Below are positions 1 through 11,271 of a stretch of DNA of 64,000 nt, in pieces (the first letter of the stretch is position 1; each line of letters begins with the position of its first letter). The stretch comes from Tubulanus polymorphus (taxonomy: Eukaryota; Nemertea; Palaeonemertea; Tubulaniformes; Tubulanidae): assembly GCF_964204645.1 (NCBI RefSeq), contig NC_134026.1, forward strand, positions 16,760,650 through 16,824,649, in the 5' to 3' direction. The notes under the pieces are model-generated. The model ran no database searches and was not told where the DNA came from. It saw only the letters and a list, made by a program, of their open reading frames with translations. A program made the translations under genes and the position numbers.

Positions 1-508
1 TATATACTATAGGTTTGATATTAGAAAATGTTATAACTCCAGTAGAAATTTATATCATAACTGTTCCTAATTGAAAGGAAAAATATCCGACCCATTTTTG
101 TAATTCTGTCATAACTAAGTAATCATTTTTTAAATCAGTATATAATGTATTTTCATCATTAATTGGTATTATCCGGTTGCATAACTTAGAATAGCATTTT
201 ACTATTCCATCATTAATAGAGTCAATTATTCGGGCTAATCTAGCTTCTTCGTATATTTTATTTCTTTTTCTTTGTCCATAGAGTCTAATTCTTGATATGT
301 TATAATTTTACTTAGGAATTCTTTGCATTTACCACTAGTAATTAATAATTCGAGTTGATGTTTACAATACAAATAGTATTCAATATCAATATTATTATTT
401 TGAATACAATTAGTTGCTACATTATCGTTATTATTTTCAATTTTGCCTTCGGTTAATCCTAAATCATCTATTGTTTTTTCAATATCAATATGAAAGAATT
501 CTTACTAC
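1..508 (-). pseudogene. Polinton unknown protein (homologue of 13,478-14,080), C-terminus cut by window edge
   Basis: The minus strand matches the E2 protein at 13,478-14,080 almost base for base over long stretches, for example the region around 20-60 against 13,575-13,640 of E2. The reading frame is broken. The N-terminal codons diverge from E2 near 490-508, where no start codon is left. Function is unknown. Its position after the HNH gene is the same as in E2, which supports common gene order in this stretch. Confidence 0.7.
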
Positions 509-790
509 TAGCTAGTTAAAGTTAAAGAATTTTTATTCAATTCTTATCAAAATCTATTTAATCTAGTGTTAATTAGAATTGAATGAGAACTTATTAAAAA
601 TATAATAGAAATAATGGCTAGTTGAAGTTATTGTTTTTTTAATATTTTGTTTTTGAATTCTATTTAAGATCTTTCTACTTTTGTCTATAGGAGCAGTTAC
701 TATTACTGTCCAGATATTTCATTTCGGATTTTTGATATTAAATTCCACAAACTATTCTTTAACCACTTAATAAAGATTCAACGTATTGTT
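509..790. other. AT-rich spacer of E1 between unknown protein and HNH gene
   Basis: No open frame. It aligns by eye with E2 14,100-14,430, including the stretch around 'GTCCAGATA' and 'TCATTTCGGATT'. It is therefore original element spacer rather than an insertion. In E2 the same spacer is split by about 750 bp of foreign sequence. Confidence 0.6.
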
Positions 791-1215
791 CATTATTTGG
801 ATTTGGATCATTGTTCATAATTCAATAAATTTCTTTGCTTTATCTAACTGATCCAAATATAATAGACCGGGAGCCACGAGACTTTATTCAAACGAACTAT
901 GGCAGAAGGTTTGATGATGTCATTTGGTCACTATTAATCAGTATGAAATGAAAATGAAAGGCTGCCGAAATACAGTTTGTCCATTTGGGGTTCAGGGTCC
1001 TCAAAAACGGGGTCAAAATATCATATCAATCAAACTTTCGACATGAATATGTTGATATATGAACGCGACAAGTCGCCATATTTATGTCGATATATCGCGA
1101 TATATCGTGTCAAGTCCACATGAATATGTCTACATATCGTGGCGTTTTCACGACAAATTTCGCTTATTTGCTCATTTTCCACGGGACAAGCCGTCATTTG
1201 AAGACATGTCTAAAT

Positions 1216-1698
1216 GTAAGATGAGGACGCCAGTAATATGACGACTGAGTTTCAAGTCGTCATGAATATGTCGACTTGTCGCGAGGAAAACGGTTGAGAA
1301 AACGAAATATGTCGTCAAAACGTCACGATATATCGACATATTCATGTCGACTTGACGCGATATATCGCGGTATGTTGACAATAATATGGCGACTTGTCGA
1401 GTTGGAACGCGTCATCTCGAGGCCCCTTATCGCTTCCGTAGATATAGTGTCGAATATTAAGGTCATTTTGGCAGATTCTTTTTTTAAAAGTGATATTAAA
1501 GCGATCATTCAAGTGATCCTACTTAATGAAAAATCTACGGAAGCGATAAAGGGCCTCGAGTTGTTGCGTTCCAACTCGACAAGTCGCTATATTTATGTCG
1601 ATATATCGCAACAATTCGACATGAATATGTCGACATATCGTGACGTTTTGACGACTTGAAACTCAGTCGTCATATCACTGGCGTCCTCATCTTTCAGC
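1216..1698. repeat. Foldback (long inverted repeat) element
   Basis: The left arm (about 1,216-1,438) and right arm (about 1,526-1,698) are inverted copies. Both carry the sequence around 'GACGCCAGT' and 'ATGTCGACATATCG'-like words, with a spacer of about 90 bp. Further scrambled copies of the same words lie at 1,030-1,210. Open frames here are by-products of this low-complexity palindrome and are not genes. Confidence 0.7.
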
Positions 1699-1904
1699 AA
1701 CGCCAGTCACATGGAGTCGTACGTGTTCTACTTTCTGCGACCAACACGACTGTCACAACCAACCAACGCGCTCTTGCGACTGGCAGAAACTAGTCGCACA
1801 CAATCGTATTGCAAGCGACTTGCATCGAAACTTGCGATGCAACGCGAGGATCGCATCATGTCACAAGAACAACCTACGTCTGGCTTTAAGTTACTGCGGA
1901 GCAC

Positions 1905-2440
1905 CAGAAATATCTTTTTTATTCGTTCAAAAGACCTTTCGCTTGAAAATTCTTTCGTCGGAACAAAATTTATTTCGTTCGAACCAATAATATTCTATAC
2001 GATTGAACCAATTTGAAAAAATCGTAAGAACAAAGTTGAACAAACGTTTTTTTGTCCAAACGAAAGGTTTTTCGTTCGAACAATCATTCAATTGAACAGA
2101 ATCGTTTTAATTTGAACAGAATTTTCTTGTCAGAACATTAAGTTTTTCGTTCGAACAAGTATATTGAAAAAAGTTTTTTCTCCGAACCGAAAGTATTAAG
2201 TATTTCGTTCAATCGAACAGAATTGTTTTCATTCAAACATTCGTTCGAAAAAAATTCTTTTCGCTCAACCAAATTTTTTTTCATTTCAACAATAACATAG
2301 CTTTTTATTCGAACACATTTTTTGTCAGAATGAAGAAAATTTTTGGTTCAAGCAAAAAGCGTATTGTTCGATCAAACAGAATTATTTTCATTCGAACAAG
2401 ATTTTCTTGTTGGAACATTAAGTTTTTTGGTCGAACAGCG
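1905..2440. repeat. Degenerate tandem repeat of TTCGTTCGAACA words
   Basis: More than ten imperfect copies of 'TTTCGTTCGAACA' and 'ATTGAACAGAAT' alternate over about 530 bp. The core word TTCGAA is itself palindromic. No coding signal. It may be a decayed minisatellite. Confidence 0.6.
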
Positions 2441-2735
2441 TGTTAAGGTCGATTTGGAAATTTACTCGGTCTGGTATATGTTGGATTACTGTGTATGCCA
2501 TTTGTCAGGACAATAAACAGAAGACAACTTAGGATACTACCTTGCGTGACTCCACTAGTTTGACCGACTTATTCCAAGATGAGGCGTTCCGTTGATTTCA
2601 GCTACAAGTTTTAGTTCAGAGATAACTGCTGAGCCATTTGGGCGACCTATCATTGATACTGTTTCCTAATAGCCTGTTTAGTAATGGCTGATGTTGTGCC
2701 TTGTCAAATGCTTCGTCAAAATCCACCGTTGAACA
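2440..2735 (-). pseudogene. Non-LTR reverse transcriptase relic
   Basis: Minus-strand translation gives two typical RT blocks in different frames. One is VDFDEAFDKAQHQPLL, corresponding to the 'D-x-SKAFD-x-V-x-H' block. The other is SGVTQGSILSCLLF, corresponding to the 'SG-x-PQGS-x-L' block. At least one frameshift separates them and both ends are truncated. It is a short LINE fragment lying inside the E1 insertion. Confidence 0.6.
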
Positions 2736-3364
2736 GGATTCTAAGACTGTGCAGAAAACCCGTTATCGCTGCTTTGCAGCTATATTTCATGTTAAATTTC
2801 GATATTGGTAAAACATGGTCTATATGAAAGTATTCACCATAATTACTTATTTTCATTTTATCATTAAACTGATATACAATCCATGATTTAAAGAATTCAT
2901 CCGAACAATCTAAAAAATTAGATAGTGTAACTGAATGCGTTTCTTTACTGAACAAATGTGATAATCTAGATCTTAAACATTGTTTCGATTTAAAATTAAG
3001 ATCGGTTTGACATCTTTCTTTTCGATAATTATATTGATATTCATTAAAATATTCACGATTATTAGCTATCCATTGTTTTTTCAGTTTTTTTATATTTTCT
3101 GAATTACTTGCTTGATATTGCTTAATCTTATAATTGCGTGTTTCAATATTATTTCTATAATATTGTTTATCATATAGTTTACTACAAGTTTTACAATTAT
3201 ATTGCAAACCATCTTTCTTGGTCTTATTTTTATAATATTCTTCTAATAATTTATTTATTTTACACTTACAACATATCTTATATATATTAACAACACTATG
3301 TGTAATATTGATACATTGTGGCTGTTTACTTTCCATTTATTACACATATTTCTTATTAAAACGA

Positions 3365-6300
3365 TTAACATGTTACAATCCTATTCATAATCTCATTTTC
3401 TTTCTCTTCATCCCTTTTACATTTTAATTAGTCATCTAAATGGCAACCATACGCGACTGTATGAATTCCGTCATCCAGAATATATCTTTTATCATCGAAG
3501 GGATTCAAACTAACCTTTTCTGTCTCTTCAATAAACATTTCATGATCTTCAGATGTTAAAAATTTCATCTTATGTTTTATAACTTCTTCATTAAATATAC
3601 AATTGATGTATTCTTTAAAATGAATATTTTTTCAACAACTATTTTTGTAATACCTTTCAATTTTTTAGATTCATGAGTTTTATAACTATACATTTTAGAT
3701 CAATTCCAATGAACTATATCATTTCTTCACCACCTAATTCATCCTTAAACTTCCCAGGAACTTTTTTATTTTCGTTACTAAACAATTCATGATCTTTTGG
3801 ATAATTACTTAAGTCGAAATGATGTATTAATGTTTTTAAATCATCTGTTATATTATACATTTATTATTATTTTATTTATTATTATTATATTATGTCTTTA
3901 ATACTGTCAGTATCAAAATATAAGATTTCTATATGCCTTTCTCCAAAATGAGGTTGTAATACGTTAAAGTAAAATTCATACATTAATAACTTTGATATTT
4001 CTAAAACTGATGCTCCAACATAAATTGGTTTATTAAATTCCATAGAAGTTCTCATTGTAACTGCAGCTAAATTTTCATCATATATTCTGTTACCAATAAA
4101 TTTAGGATATGTTTGTAAATGTCTAATTCTTTTACCATTACTAACTAACCCAATATCATCTCTATTTCTAATATTTTCACAAGTCTAACCATAGAATGCA
4201 TTATTCATTAGTTTGAAAAAATCTTTCTCAAAATCAGTTTTAGCTTTAGTCCTCTGTTTGGTATTAAAATCTATATATTTTTCTAACCATTTAGATCGAC
4301 TGAATGAAACATATCTATGTACTTTTTTAGAACCATTCCTTGATTCAAATAAAATTTCAACATTCTATAATGTACTACATAATAAATTTTATCTTCCTGA
4401 GTCACAATTAACATTTCTGTATGAATATGATTTTCATCGGTTCATGAACTTCGCTGAAAAAGCTGAAACGCTGAAAATAAAACACGGAAATTTCAGGGAA
4501 TTCCAGGAAAACGCTGAAATTTCAGGGAATTCCCGAAAAACGCTGAAATCGTGATAGGAACCGACGATACATGTTTTGAAAATTTTTCCTGGCCTGGTGT
4601 CTACTGCCGGGTTCTAAACCGTGCTTTAGTCTTTACCGAATTACCGAATTTTTTCCCGTTATAGAGATACGCCTACAAGGTCGTTGTCTTCGGCTCCCTT
4701 CAACATTTAATTTTCAACTGGCATCAGACCACAATTAATAGGTTAGTAGCTTGAAGATGCGTATGGCCGGACCATAGTAGCTAGAGTGAAGTAGAGGTCC
4801 CCCATAAATCATGCTATAATTTTGGCAAATGAGATAGAGGTCTGAGCTCAACTTTTGATCGATTGATGGATGACCTCATTTCCTTGACATGAGTCGGGAG
4901 TCTTCAATTGAATCAGGAGGAACAATAATTGTTCTTCAGGACACACTGTATAACATGATACTTACTAGCCAAAAATTAGACCATCAAAACTGCATCAGTT
5001 CCAAAAACTACCATCATGCTTCCCCAAAATGGAAAATAAATAAATAATATTTTACTTTCATTTGTCTGCGTATCATGATATAAATTGTTGTTATTGTTTT
5101 ATGTACATGTATGTACCCGTATGAGCTAACAATGAAGTTTTCACTTCATTTGAATAAATTCTTAACTACAGTAATTCTAATTCTCAATTGTTTTTATTAT
5201 TGTTTGGTTATTCCTTGCATTTTCTCATTTCCACGTTTCATACAAGAAGTAGTTGAATGAAAGTACAGTTAGGCTGAACCTGACAACCCATAATAAGTGC
5301 TAGCATCGAGATTTGATTATTTCGATTTTATTTTCGGTGTCATTGAAATTCGTAAATAAAGGTTCAATTGTCATTGTACTTAGCATAGCTTAGATTGGGT
5401 TTCATATTCCTACATTTTCTACAAGGAGGCCTTAAAGGGTCGTCCCCGGGTAGATGTCAAAACTTGGTTTACATTCTCAAGTTGCTGGAGACTACCATTT
5501 GCATTCATACCTCGATTTGTCTGGCCTATGAGAGTCGAACATTTCCCATACACAGGCTTGGCTTTAGTGTAGATGAAGGCTAGGCACTGCACATTGTGGA
5601 TTAACTGGAACTCTAAACTCTCAAAATGAAACGAGTCAACAAGAAAGATCCAATAATTGAACGTTTATCTAACTATATTAATTAACAGCTTAATAGATAT
5701 ACATTATACATTATACACAAAAGAAATCCGTTCTACATTTTATCCGAATCAAGCGTTAAAGCCACAGATTCGCTTTGCTTGGGCTTGAATACTGGTTCCA
5801 TTGCTTCGTATTCTATTGAAAACCCCTTTGTTACCTCGGAGTATCGCTTAGCTTTTAAAGACTACAAATTTGGTCCCAGGAAAACCAAGTAAAGCGGGGT
5901 ACTACTGTACATCAGCTGTTGACTTATTTTTCTCTGGTTGAATCAAGTTATTACTGAATGAAATATAATCACTGCTGCTACAAGAAGTCTTTTTTCGGTA
6001 TATGTGTGTCCATCTTAGCAAATCAACTTGGTCCATGATTCCTCCTTTTATAGATAGTCTAAAAATAAGAATTGTTACATTTTTCTAACAGATGCTATGT
6101 CATTTCTTTAAAAAACCTGATGATTTTCTCACCACAGCAAATAAATTATTCGCAATTGTTAAATCCATTCCATACGCACAATGAATTAAAAAGAAATTAA
6201 GTAAAATCCCTTTTATCCAAAAGCCGCATCATCATTATAACTAGCTATCTAATTTTAACTTACCTCAAGTCTCCAACAGAGAATACCATAGTCATGCGTG

Positions 6301-9300
6301 ACGTGTTGACAAAAGAAAAGTGGTTCTCATAATCATATTCTATATACATTGAAATGTTCAAATAAGATTTTTTCGTCTTGTAGAAGTAAACCACATTCTT
6401 GGAATATTCAGCATAGTGTTTAAAGTTGGCTTGTGCGGTTGTGATAGGGTTTTGATACTCCATACATACTGTTTATCCATGTCTCTATAACCAAAAATTA
6501 GGTAGAGACTAAAGCAAAGGTTCAGGACTCGGCAGCGGCCCCGGCCCGGAAAAAAATTGAAAACGTGTATTGTCGGTTCCTAGGACGATTTCAGCGTTTT
6601 TCGTGAATTCCCTGAAATTTCAGCGTTTTTCGGAAATTCCCTGAAATTTCAGCGTTTCAGCTTTTTCAGCGAAGTTCAGGAACCGGATATTCAGGTTTAA
6701 TTCTTTTTTGATAATTTGATAATTCTTCATGTGTTAAGTTTTATTTTCTGGACGGTATGCTAGATTTCTAGATTTAAATTTAATATGTTCAGGATATTCT
6801 AAATCTACAACAAAAAAGTATCCTGTATCTGAATCATCTGCAATATCTAGAATTCTTTTCTTCCAATCAAATTTATCAAAATTTTCGTGCTGTAAAACCT
6901 CAGTTATTTGAAATACTCCATAAGGCTGAGGTTCCATCATTGCCCAACCATATATATATTATTTGCATCTATATTTAATTACTTATATCCAGGATTATCA
7001 TTTACATTGAAATATCTATCACCTAATACACCTGAATCACCTCCTCTTATAGATTTTTCAAATAATAATAACTGGTCTATATTCGTTAATAAATCTACTA
7101 ATTGTCCATGATTTTTTATTTTGAAATGATTCCAAATATTCAATGTTCCATTATTAACTTCATCTTTAACATATTTGGATCTTAATACATCATAAAATTG
7201 TTCTTTTAATAATTCAGTTATATTTAAATCATTGTGCGATTTATAAAATGAATATGGAATCGAGCCTTTATATCTCATTAATTGAAAATCATTATTATTT
7301 GGATAATGTTGTTTTTAATATTTTTAATTCATCATCGATTAAACTTTTTGATAAATTGTCTAATGAACTACTTAAAAATCTATATGACTCTATAAATATT
7401 AGACATCCAAATTGGAAAGATATATAATTTTCAGATGTTTTAGCTAACATTTTAAATTTATAAGTTGGTATTTTAGCAACATCTTTTGATCTATTTGAAT
7501 TTAATCTTTCTATTTCATTATTGATTTCTTCTATTTTATGACATAGCTGTTTTATCAATAAATGAGCATCATACCCTGATTAATTATGAAATATAACTGG
7601 AACAAAATTGATTTACATAGTTTGTAAGTTACTATTCTCATGTGCTGCGCCTCTAAACTTTCCATTCAAATGATCATGAGCTCTTCCTTTTTTATCAGAT
7701 GAATAGAATACTTGATTACAATAATAACATTTATCTGCAAAATCAAAATCTTCTTTATCTTGTTCTGTCATTATAATTTCTATATTTGTATCTAATAGTT
7801 TACTAAACTTAATTTCATATTCAATTAATAAGTCACAAGATTGTTAACATTTTCATTTCTATAATCATAATATTCACTTTTAATAAGTTCGGGATAGTCT
7901 GATTTTACATATAATCCAAAAGCTGCAGCTGGTTGATAAATCTTTTTAATAGTATTTTCTATTGGTGGTTCTTCTGAAAAATCATTTTCATTAGAATTTA
8001 ATTTCTTTCTTTTATAATATATTTCTTTTCTATCTTGATCAGTTAATTCTTTATTTGATTCAAAATCTCCATATATTACAAATGGTACTTTATTCTTGTA
8101 ATAATATTTTTTGAATTCTAATATTTTATCTTTTTCATTTGGTAAAATTAATTTACAATAATCATGATTATCACATAATTGTTTATGAATTAATAATGCA
8201 CTTTCATTACTGAATCTATGTAAAGATTTTCTACAAAGATATATTTTATTATTTTCTGTTCTAAAAAATAAATCGATTTGTTTTATACACATATAATTAT
8301 TCTCATAATATAGTATATCTATAATACCATTTGAATCATAATCTTTTGATAAATATAAAGGTTCTAATATTAAATGTTTAATATAGTTACCTGTTGTATT
8401 TGGTAATTTAATTGAAATCGAATACATTTATTTTTATATCATTATCTCTTTCTATTTTTGAAATATTTTCAATTCTAACAGGATAACTGTCTATCTTATA
8501 ATTATTTTCAAATTGTTTATAATTTGTTAATCTAAAACTATGTGTAATATCTTCTGTTAGATGTAAGCAACTAATTATTGACCATAAAAACATTTATTAT
8601 CTTCATTTTGTACATTTATAACAGCATTAGTTTTAAATGGTAGTTTAATATAACTTGATGCATTTATATTATCATCTTTATAATATGATAAATTATTTTC
8701 ATCAATTGGTTTCCATTAAGTTAATTTATTATATCTTGTATTGTACACATGTAACGTCATTAATATTATTTCATCTAATATTAAACCAGATCCTTCAAAA
8801 TATTTCTCTTCTATTTTTCTTTTTATTTCATTATTACATTTATTTAATCTATCATCTATAAGTTGTTTTGAAATAAAATGATGTGAATGGGAATTTACAT
8901 TATATATTGGTTTATCTTCAGATTTTATAAATTTAACTTTAGCCGATATACTTATTTTAGGATATTCTACGTCCGTAATTATTTTTCATATTTTCTAAAT
9001 GTTTTTTATTTTCTCCTAATGTTTTACCTTTATGAAATTTAAATTCAATAGCAGCTGGTCCAATATCACTTTTAAATGCTTCAGTAATTTCAATATCTTT
9101 TTTATCATCTAATGAATTAATATAATTTCTAACATCTTCCATGTACGGTCTTTTATTTCTTAATTTATTTTTTATTCTTTTAATTATGCTTTGTTTATGA
9201 TCTTTGTCAAAATAATCTTCACCTAAACTATCATTATTAATATTTCTAATATTACTTTTAGATTTTAAATGTTGTTCATAATATCTTTTGTCACTGAATG

Positions 9301-9493
9301 ATTGATTACATATATCACATCTATATATTTCTTTTTCATTCTTTAATTCATCTAGTTTAGTTTCTAATACATCATCTTTATATTCTAATTTCAATCTATT
9401 CTCTAAGTAAGATTAAGTACTATTATGTCTTGCTTTTTGAGATTTATCTATATTGATTTTACATATTGGACAGTAGTACTTATTTGCTTCCAT
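3365..9493 (-). pseudogene. polB: DNA polymerase B (protein-primed type) of E1, interrupted
   Basis: It starts at 9,493, only 7 bp after the terminal small gene, and ends at 3,365. It has N-terminal C2H2-type fingers (CDICNQSF...H...), the exonuclease block FVIYGDFES, a DHDH-type cysteine/histidine cluster, the ExoII block, motif A (NNLYGWAMMEPQPYG), motif B (MNNAFYG), and motif C with the DTDS core at about 3,905. Breaks seen: several frameshifts between 8,957 and 7,560, an in-frame TAA at 7,613-7,615, a TAG directly after the motif B YG, and a 2.2-kb insertion at 4,437-6,685. Compared with E2, about 130 bp covering the ExoIII region is deleted near 7,090. It would replicate the element with a terminal protein primer; this copy cannot. 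Confidence 0.85.
4437..6685. mobile_element. 2.2-kb DNA transposon-like insertion in E1 polB (hAT-like target duplication)
   Basis: The ends are inverted copies beginning CGGTTCMTGAACTTCGCTG and extending about 130 bp with internal repeats of 'AACGCTGAAATTTCAGGGAATTC'-like words. The flanks are GATTTTCA (4,429-4,436) and GATATTCA (6,686-6,693), an 8-bp duplication with one difference. The uninterrupted target is at about 16,975-16,995 in E2. The interior (4,600-6,550) has no recognisable transposase, so it looks non-autonomous. hAT assignment rests only on the 8-bp duplication. Confidence 0.6.
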
Positions 9494-9500
9494 TTTGATA

Positions 9501-9872
9501 TCAAATTTTTTTAATAAAAGTGATTTTATATTTTTCGAAATCTATATCATGACATCCTTTTTCATTCTTACCCTTATATATGAAATAGAAATCACCTGAA
9601 CATAATTCTTCTATAACGTCCCTAGATAATCTATGAAATCTATGTGGTAAATATGTTCTGAGTTTATATTTATTTCCTTTTAATCCTTTATATTCTAAGT
9701 GAATAACTAATTTATTACCATATCTATTAGTAATTGTTTCAATATTTGTAATTAAATATTTCTTATGTAATGTTAATTCTGTTAACTTTTTGAATTTATA
9801 ATCTACTGATTTGACATTTGTTGTATCTTTAATTCTATTTAAGAATTCACTGTGTATTTGTTTACTCTCCAT
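9501..9872 (-). CDS. Terminal small OB-like protein of E1
   Basis: 123 residues, intact. It is the same family as the genes at 10,907-11,248 and 30,232-30,573: start MESKQ, then NRYGNKLVIHLEY, then YLPHRFHRLS, then FYFIYKGKNEKG. The pattern (basic N-terminus, 'T-x-YG-x-K', 'LP-x-RF') resembles small OB-fold single-strand-binding proteins seen in invertebrate mobile elements; this is inference. The last ten residues run past the usual stop into the polymerase leader, because E1 joins this gene directly to polB. It lies beside the terminal palindrome. Confidence 0.65.
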   Translation of the reverse strand: MESKQIHSEFLNRIKDTTNVKSVDYKFKKLTELTLHKKYLITNIETITNRYGNKLVIHLEYKGLKGNKYKLRTYLPHRFHRLSRDVIEELCSGDFYFIYKGKNEKGCHDIDFEKYKITFIKKI

Positions 9873-9984
9873 TTATTATACATATTGTTTATTAAAATTG
9901 ATTTTCATATATATAATATTCATATAAATGATTTTCATTTATACGTTATTCATCTATATGTTATTCATATATATGGAATTATTA

Positions 9985-10130
9985 GAGTAATTGTATAAAT
10001 AGGCTTTCATACAAGAGGTTGAGGGGGTGACTGAATAAAAAATAGTAAATAAATTCGAGCGTGCGAGAATTTATTTTTTATTTTTTATGAGCTCGACCTC
10101 TGGTATGAAAGCCTATTTATACAATTACTC
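9985..10130. repeat. Right terminal palindrome of E1
   Basis: The two arms of about 70 bases are inverted copies. Both begin GAGTAATTGTATAAATAGG, with the first 28 bases identical, and meet at an AT-rich centre around 'TTCGAGCGTGCGAG'. Element DNA lies on the left and host intron on the right. Polinton termini typically begin with AG; the outer arm here reads AGTAAT inward from 10,129. Confidence 0.75.
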
Positions 10131-10423
10131 CGCAAGTAAGGTGGAGACTAATGTAATATGTCACAATGTATGTATACAGTTGTTTCCACCTAGAACAGTA
10201 GCTCTGGGCCAGCAAAAGTTTAGACAAATTGTGGTAGAGACTTTCGGTTTTTACATATCGACAAACAGTATGCACATGAATTGAAAAACTTATTATTCTA
10301 CGCTTATACGGGTTACCGAACATACCGTACCGCTATGGGTGTAGTCCACTGTTGGCCTACACTTACACATACGAAGAGGATCAGCATGCGTTTAGTAAGC
10401 AGCTAATGTAATTACATTTACAG
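10131..10423. other. Host intron upstream of Ly-6-like exon
   Basis: A stretch of about 290 bp of balanced composition between the E1 terminus and the exon acceptor. It ends in 'ATTTACAG' at 10,423. I see no signal-peptide exon in it, so the first exon of the host gene must lie beyond E1 or have been lost. Confidence 0.5.
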
Positions 10424-10528
10424 GAATCTTGTTATGAATGCGTTGGCAATTTGACCGAATGTGGATTGGCGCGTACCATCAACGATACTGTAGAAAAATG
10501 CAACAGATCAACCGGAAAGCATTGCTGG
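10424..10528 (+). CDS. Host Ly-6/uPAR-type (three-finger) protein, internal exon
   Basis: A 105-bp exon flanked by a good acceptor (ACATTTACAG) and donor (GTATGT), phase 0 at both ends. It encodes 35 residues starting ESCYECVGN and ending KHCW. This is the first-finger pattern (C-Y-x-C, a later C, then C-W). It joins in frame to the exon at 31,284, which supplies the remaining cysteines. Such proteins are secreted or GPI-anchored receptor modulators. The two exons are separated by a 20.8-kb intron made almost entirely of E2. Confidence 0.75.
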
Positions 10529-10732
10529 GTATGTAAAACAATGATGATTGACTTTTCTTGCATAGATATACCGTTGGAGGATATGATACTGGTTCAAATT
10601 CAGTATAATCTGGAAAAGTGCCCCTTTTAAAGTTACATCATAAAATAGGAGTAATTCAGCTTCGCACATCGAGTATTCCCACTGACATGCTGACAAACCG
10701 ATAATCCCTCGATGCATCCACGGATAATTCAC
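10529..10732. other. Host intron, left of E2
   Basis: About 200 bp between the donor and the E2 terminus. I see no gene. The six bases before the E2 terminal AG (TTCACG) do not match those after its right end (TCTGTC), so no target duplication is visible. Confidence 0.5.
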
Positions 10733-10848
10733 GAGTAATAGGGAATAAGTTGTTTCAAGCCAAAGGTCGAAAAATAAATTCTCGCACACTCGAATTTATT
10801 TTCCAACCTTTCAACCTTTGACTTTAAACAACTAATTCCCTATTACTC
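10733..10848. repeat. Left terminal palindrome of E2
   Basis: The outer arm begins GAGTAATAGGGAATAAG and the inner arm, read inverted, GAGTAATAGGGAATTAG. There are two differences in the first 26 bases after the G. The centre holds 'AATTCTCGCACACTCGAATT'. It is followed inward by about 60 bp nearly identical to the right terminus and then by the small OB-like gene. Confidence 0.8.
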
Positions 10849-10906
10849 TTATAATATTAATCTAATAACTTCTAAAATAAATGTTAATAAAAAATATGTT
10901 ATTAAA

Positions 10907-11248
10907 ATGGAGAGTAAACAAGTACACAGTAAATTCTTAGATAGAATAAAAGATACTACAAATGTAAAATCTGTAGATTATAAATTCAAAAAGTTAACAG
11001 AATTAACAATTCATAAAAAATATCTAATTACAAATATTGATACAGTTACTAACAAATATGGTAGTAAATTAGTTATCCACTTAGAATATGAAGGAATGAA
11101 AGGAAATACATATAAATTCAGAATATATTTACCACATAGATTTCATAGATTATCAAGTGAAAATTTGGAAGAATTATGTTCTGGAGATTTCTATTTCATA
11201 TACAAAGGTAAGAATGAAAAAGGGCACCATGAAATAGATTTCGAATAA
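10907..11248 (+). CDS. Terminal small OB-like protein, left copy of E2
   Basis: 113 residues, intact, on the plus strand and reading inward from the left terminus. It starts in the context ATTAAAATGGAGAG. It is about 90% identical by eye to the right copy (30,232-30,573) and is part of the terminal inverted repeat, so one element carries two copies. The family pattern is MESKQ, then KYGSKLVIHLEYEG, then YLPHRFHRLS, then FYFIYKGKNEKG. A single-strand DNA-binding role at the ends is an inference from the OB-like pattern and terminal location. Confidence 0.65.
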   Translation: MESKQVHSKFLDRIKDTTNVKSVDYKFKKLTELTIHKKYLITNIDTVTNKYGSKLVIHLEYEGMKGNTYKFRIYLPHRFHRLSSENLEELCSGDFYFIYKGKNEKGHHEIDFE

Positions 11249-11271
11249 GAAAATATGTAAAATCATATTAC

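Larger units (their letters stand above)
864..2787. mobile_element. Composite insertion inside E1 HNH gene
   Basis: The junctions are defined by comparison with the uninterrupted HNH gene of E2. Base composition changes sharply. The insert holds, left to right, about 170 bp without a call, a foldback repeat (1,216-1,698), a C/G-richer stretch with no gene (1,700-1,905), a degenerate tandem array (1,905-2,440), a LINE reverse-transcriptase relic (2,440-2,735) and a 38-base terminal sequence shared with the E2 insertion (2,751-2,787). Confidence 0.6.
791..3336 (-). pseudogene. HNH endonuclease-like protein of E1, split by insertion
   Basis: The start at 3,336 follows the TAAATGG context used by other genes here. 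The N-terminal half has a four-cysteine zinc-binding site (CCKC near residue 22, CKTC near residue 49). The C-terminal half has the HNH core HIDHVLPISKF. Immediately after this core the frame is cut at about 2,788 by inserted DNA. The C-terminal tail resumes at about 863-791, with about 100 bp lost compared with E2. HNH proteins of this shape occur in large DNA viruses and Polintons; a homing or replication role is inference. The first 180 residues are intact, which is better than in the E2 copy. Confidence 0.7.
1..10130 (-). mobile_element. Polinton/Maverick-type element E1 (partial, continues left of window)
   Basis: An AT-rich block with all genes on the minus strand. From its right end it holds a terminal palindrome, a small OB-like protein, DNA polymerase B, an HNH protein and the C-terminal part of an unknown protein. 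Each has a homologue in E2 at 10.7-30.8 kb. The right terminus is the palindrome ending at 10,130; the left terminus is outside the window. In E1 the polymerase starts 7 bp after the terminal small gene, whereas in E2 the whole structural-gene block separates them. Two foreign insertions (about 864-2,787 and 4,437-6,685) and many stops make it a dead copy. No capsid, integrase or ATPase gene of E1 is visible here. Confidence 0.85.

Noticed and set aside
1059-1659. Small proteins in the foldback region
   Set aside because: Frames on both strands mirror the inverted repeat and translate the same low-complexity words.
6260-6463. Gene inside the 2.2-kb insertion
   Set aside because: Short, no motif, no transposase similarity.
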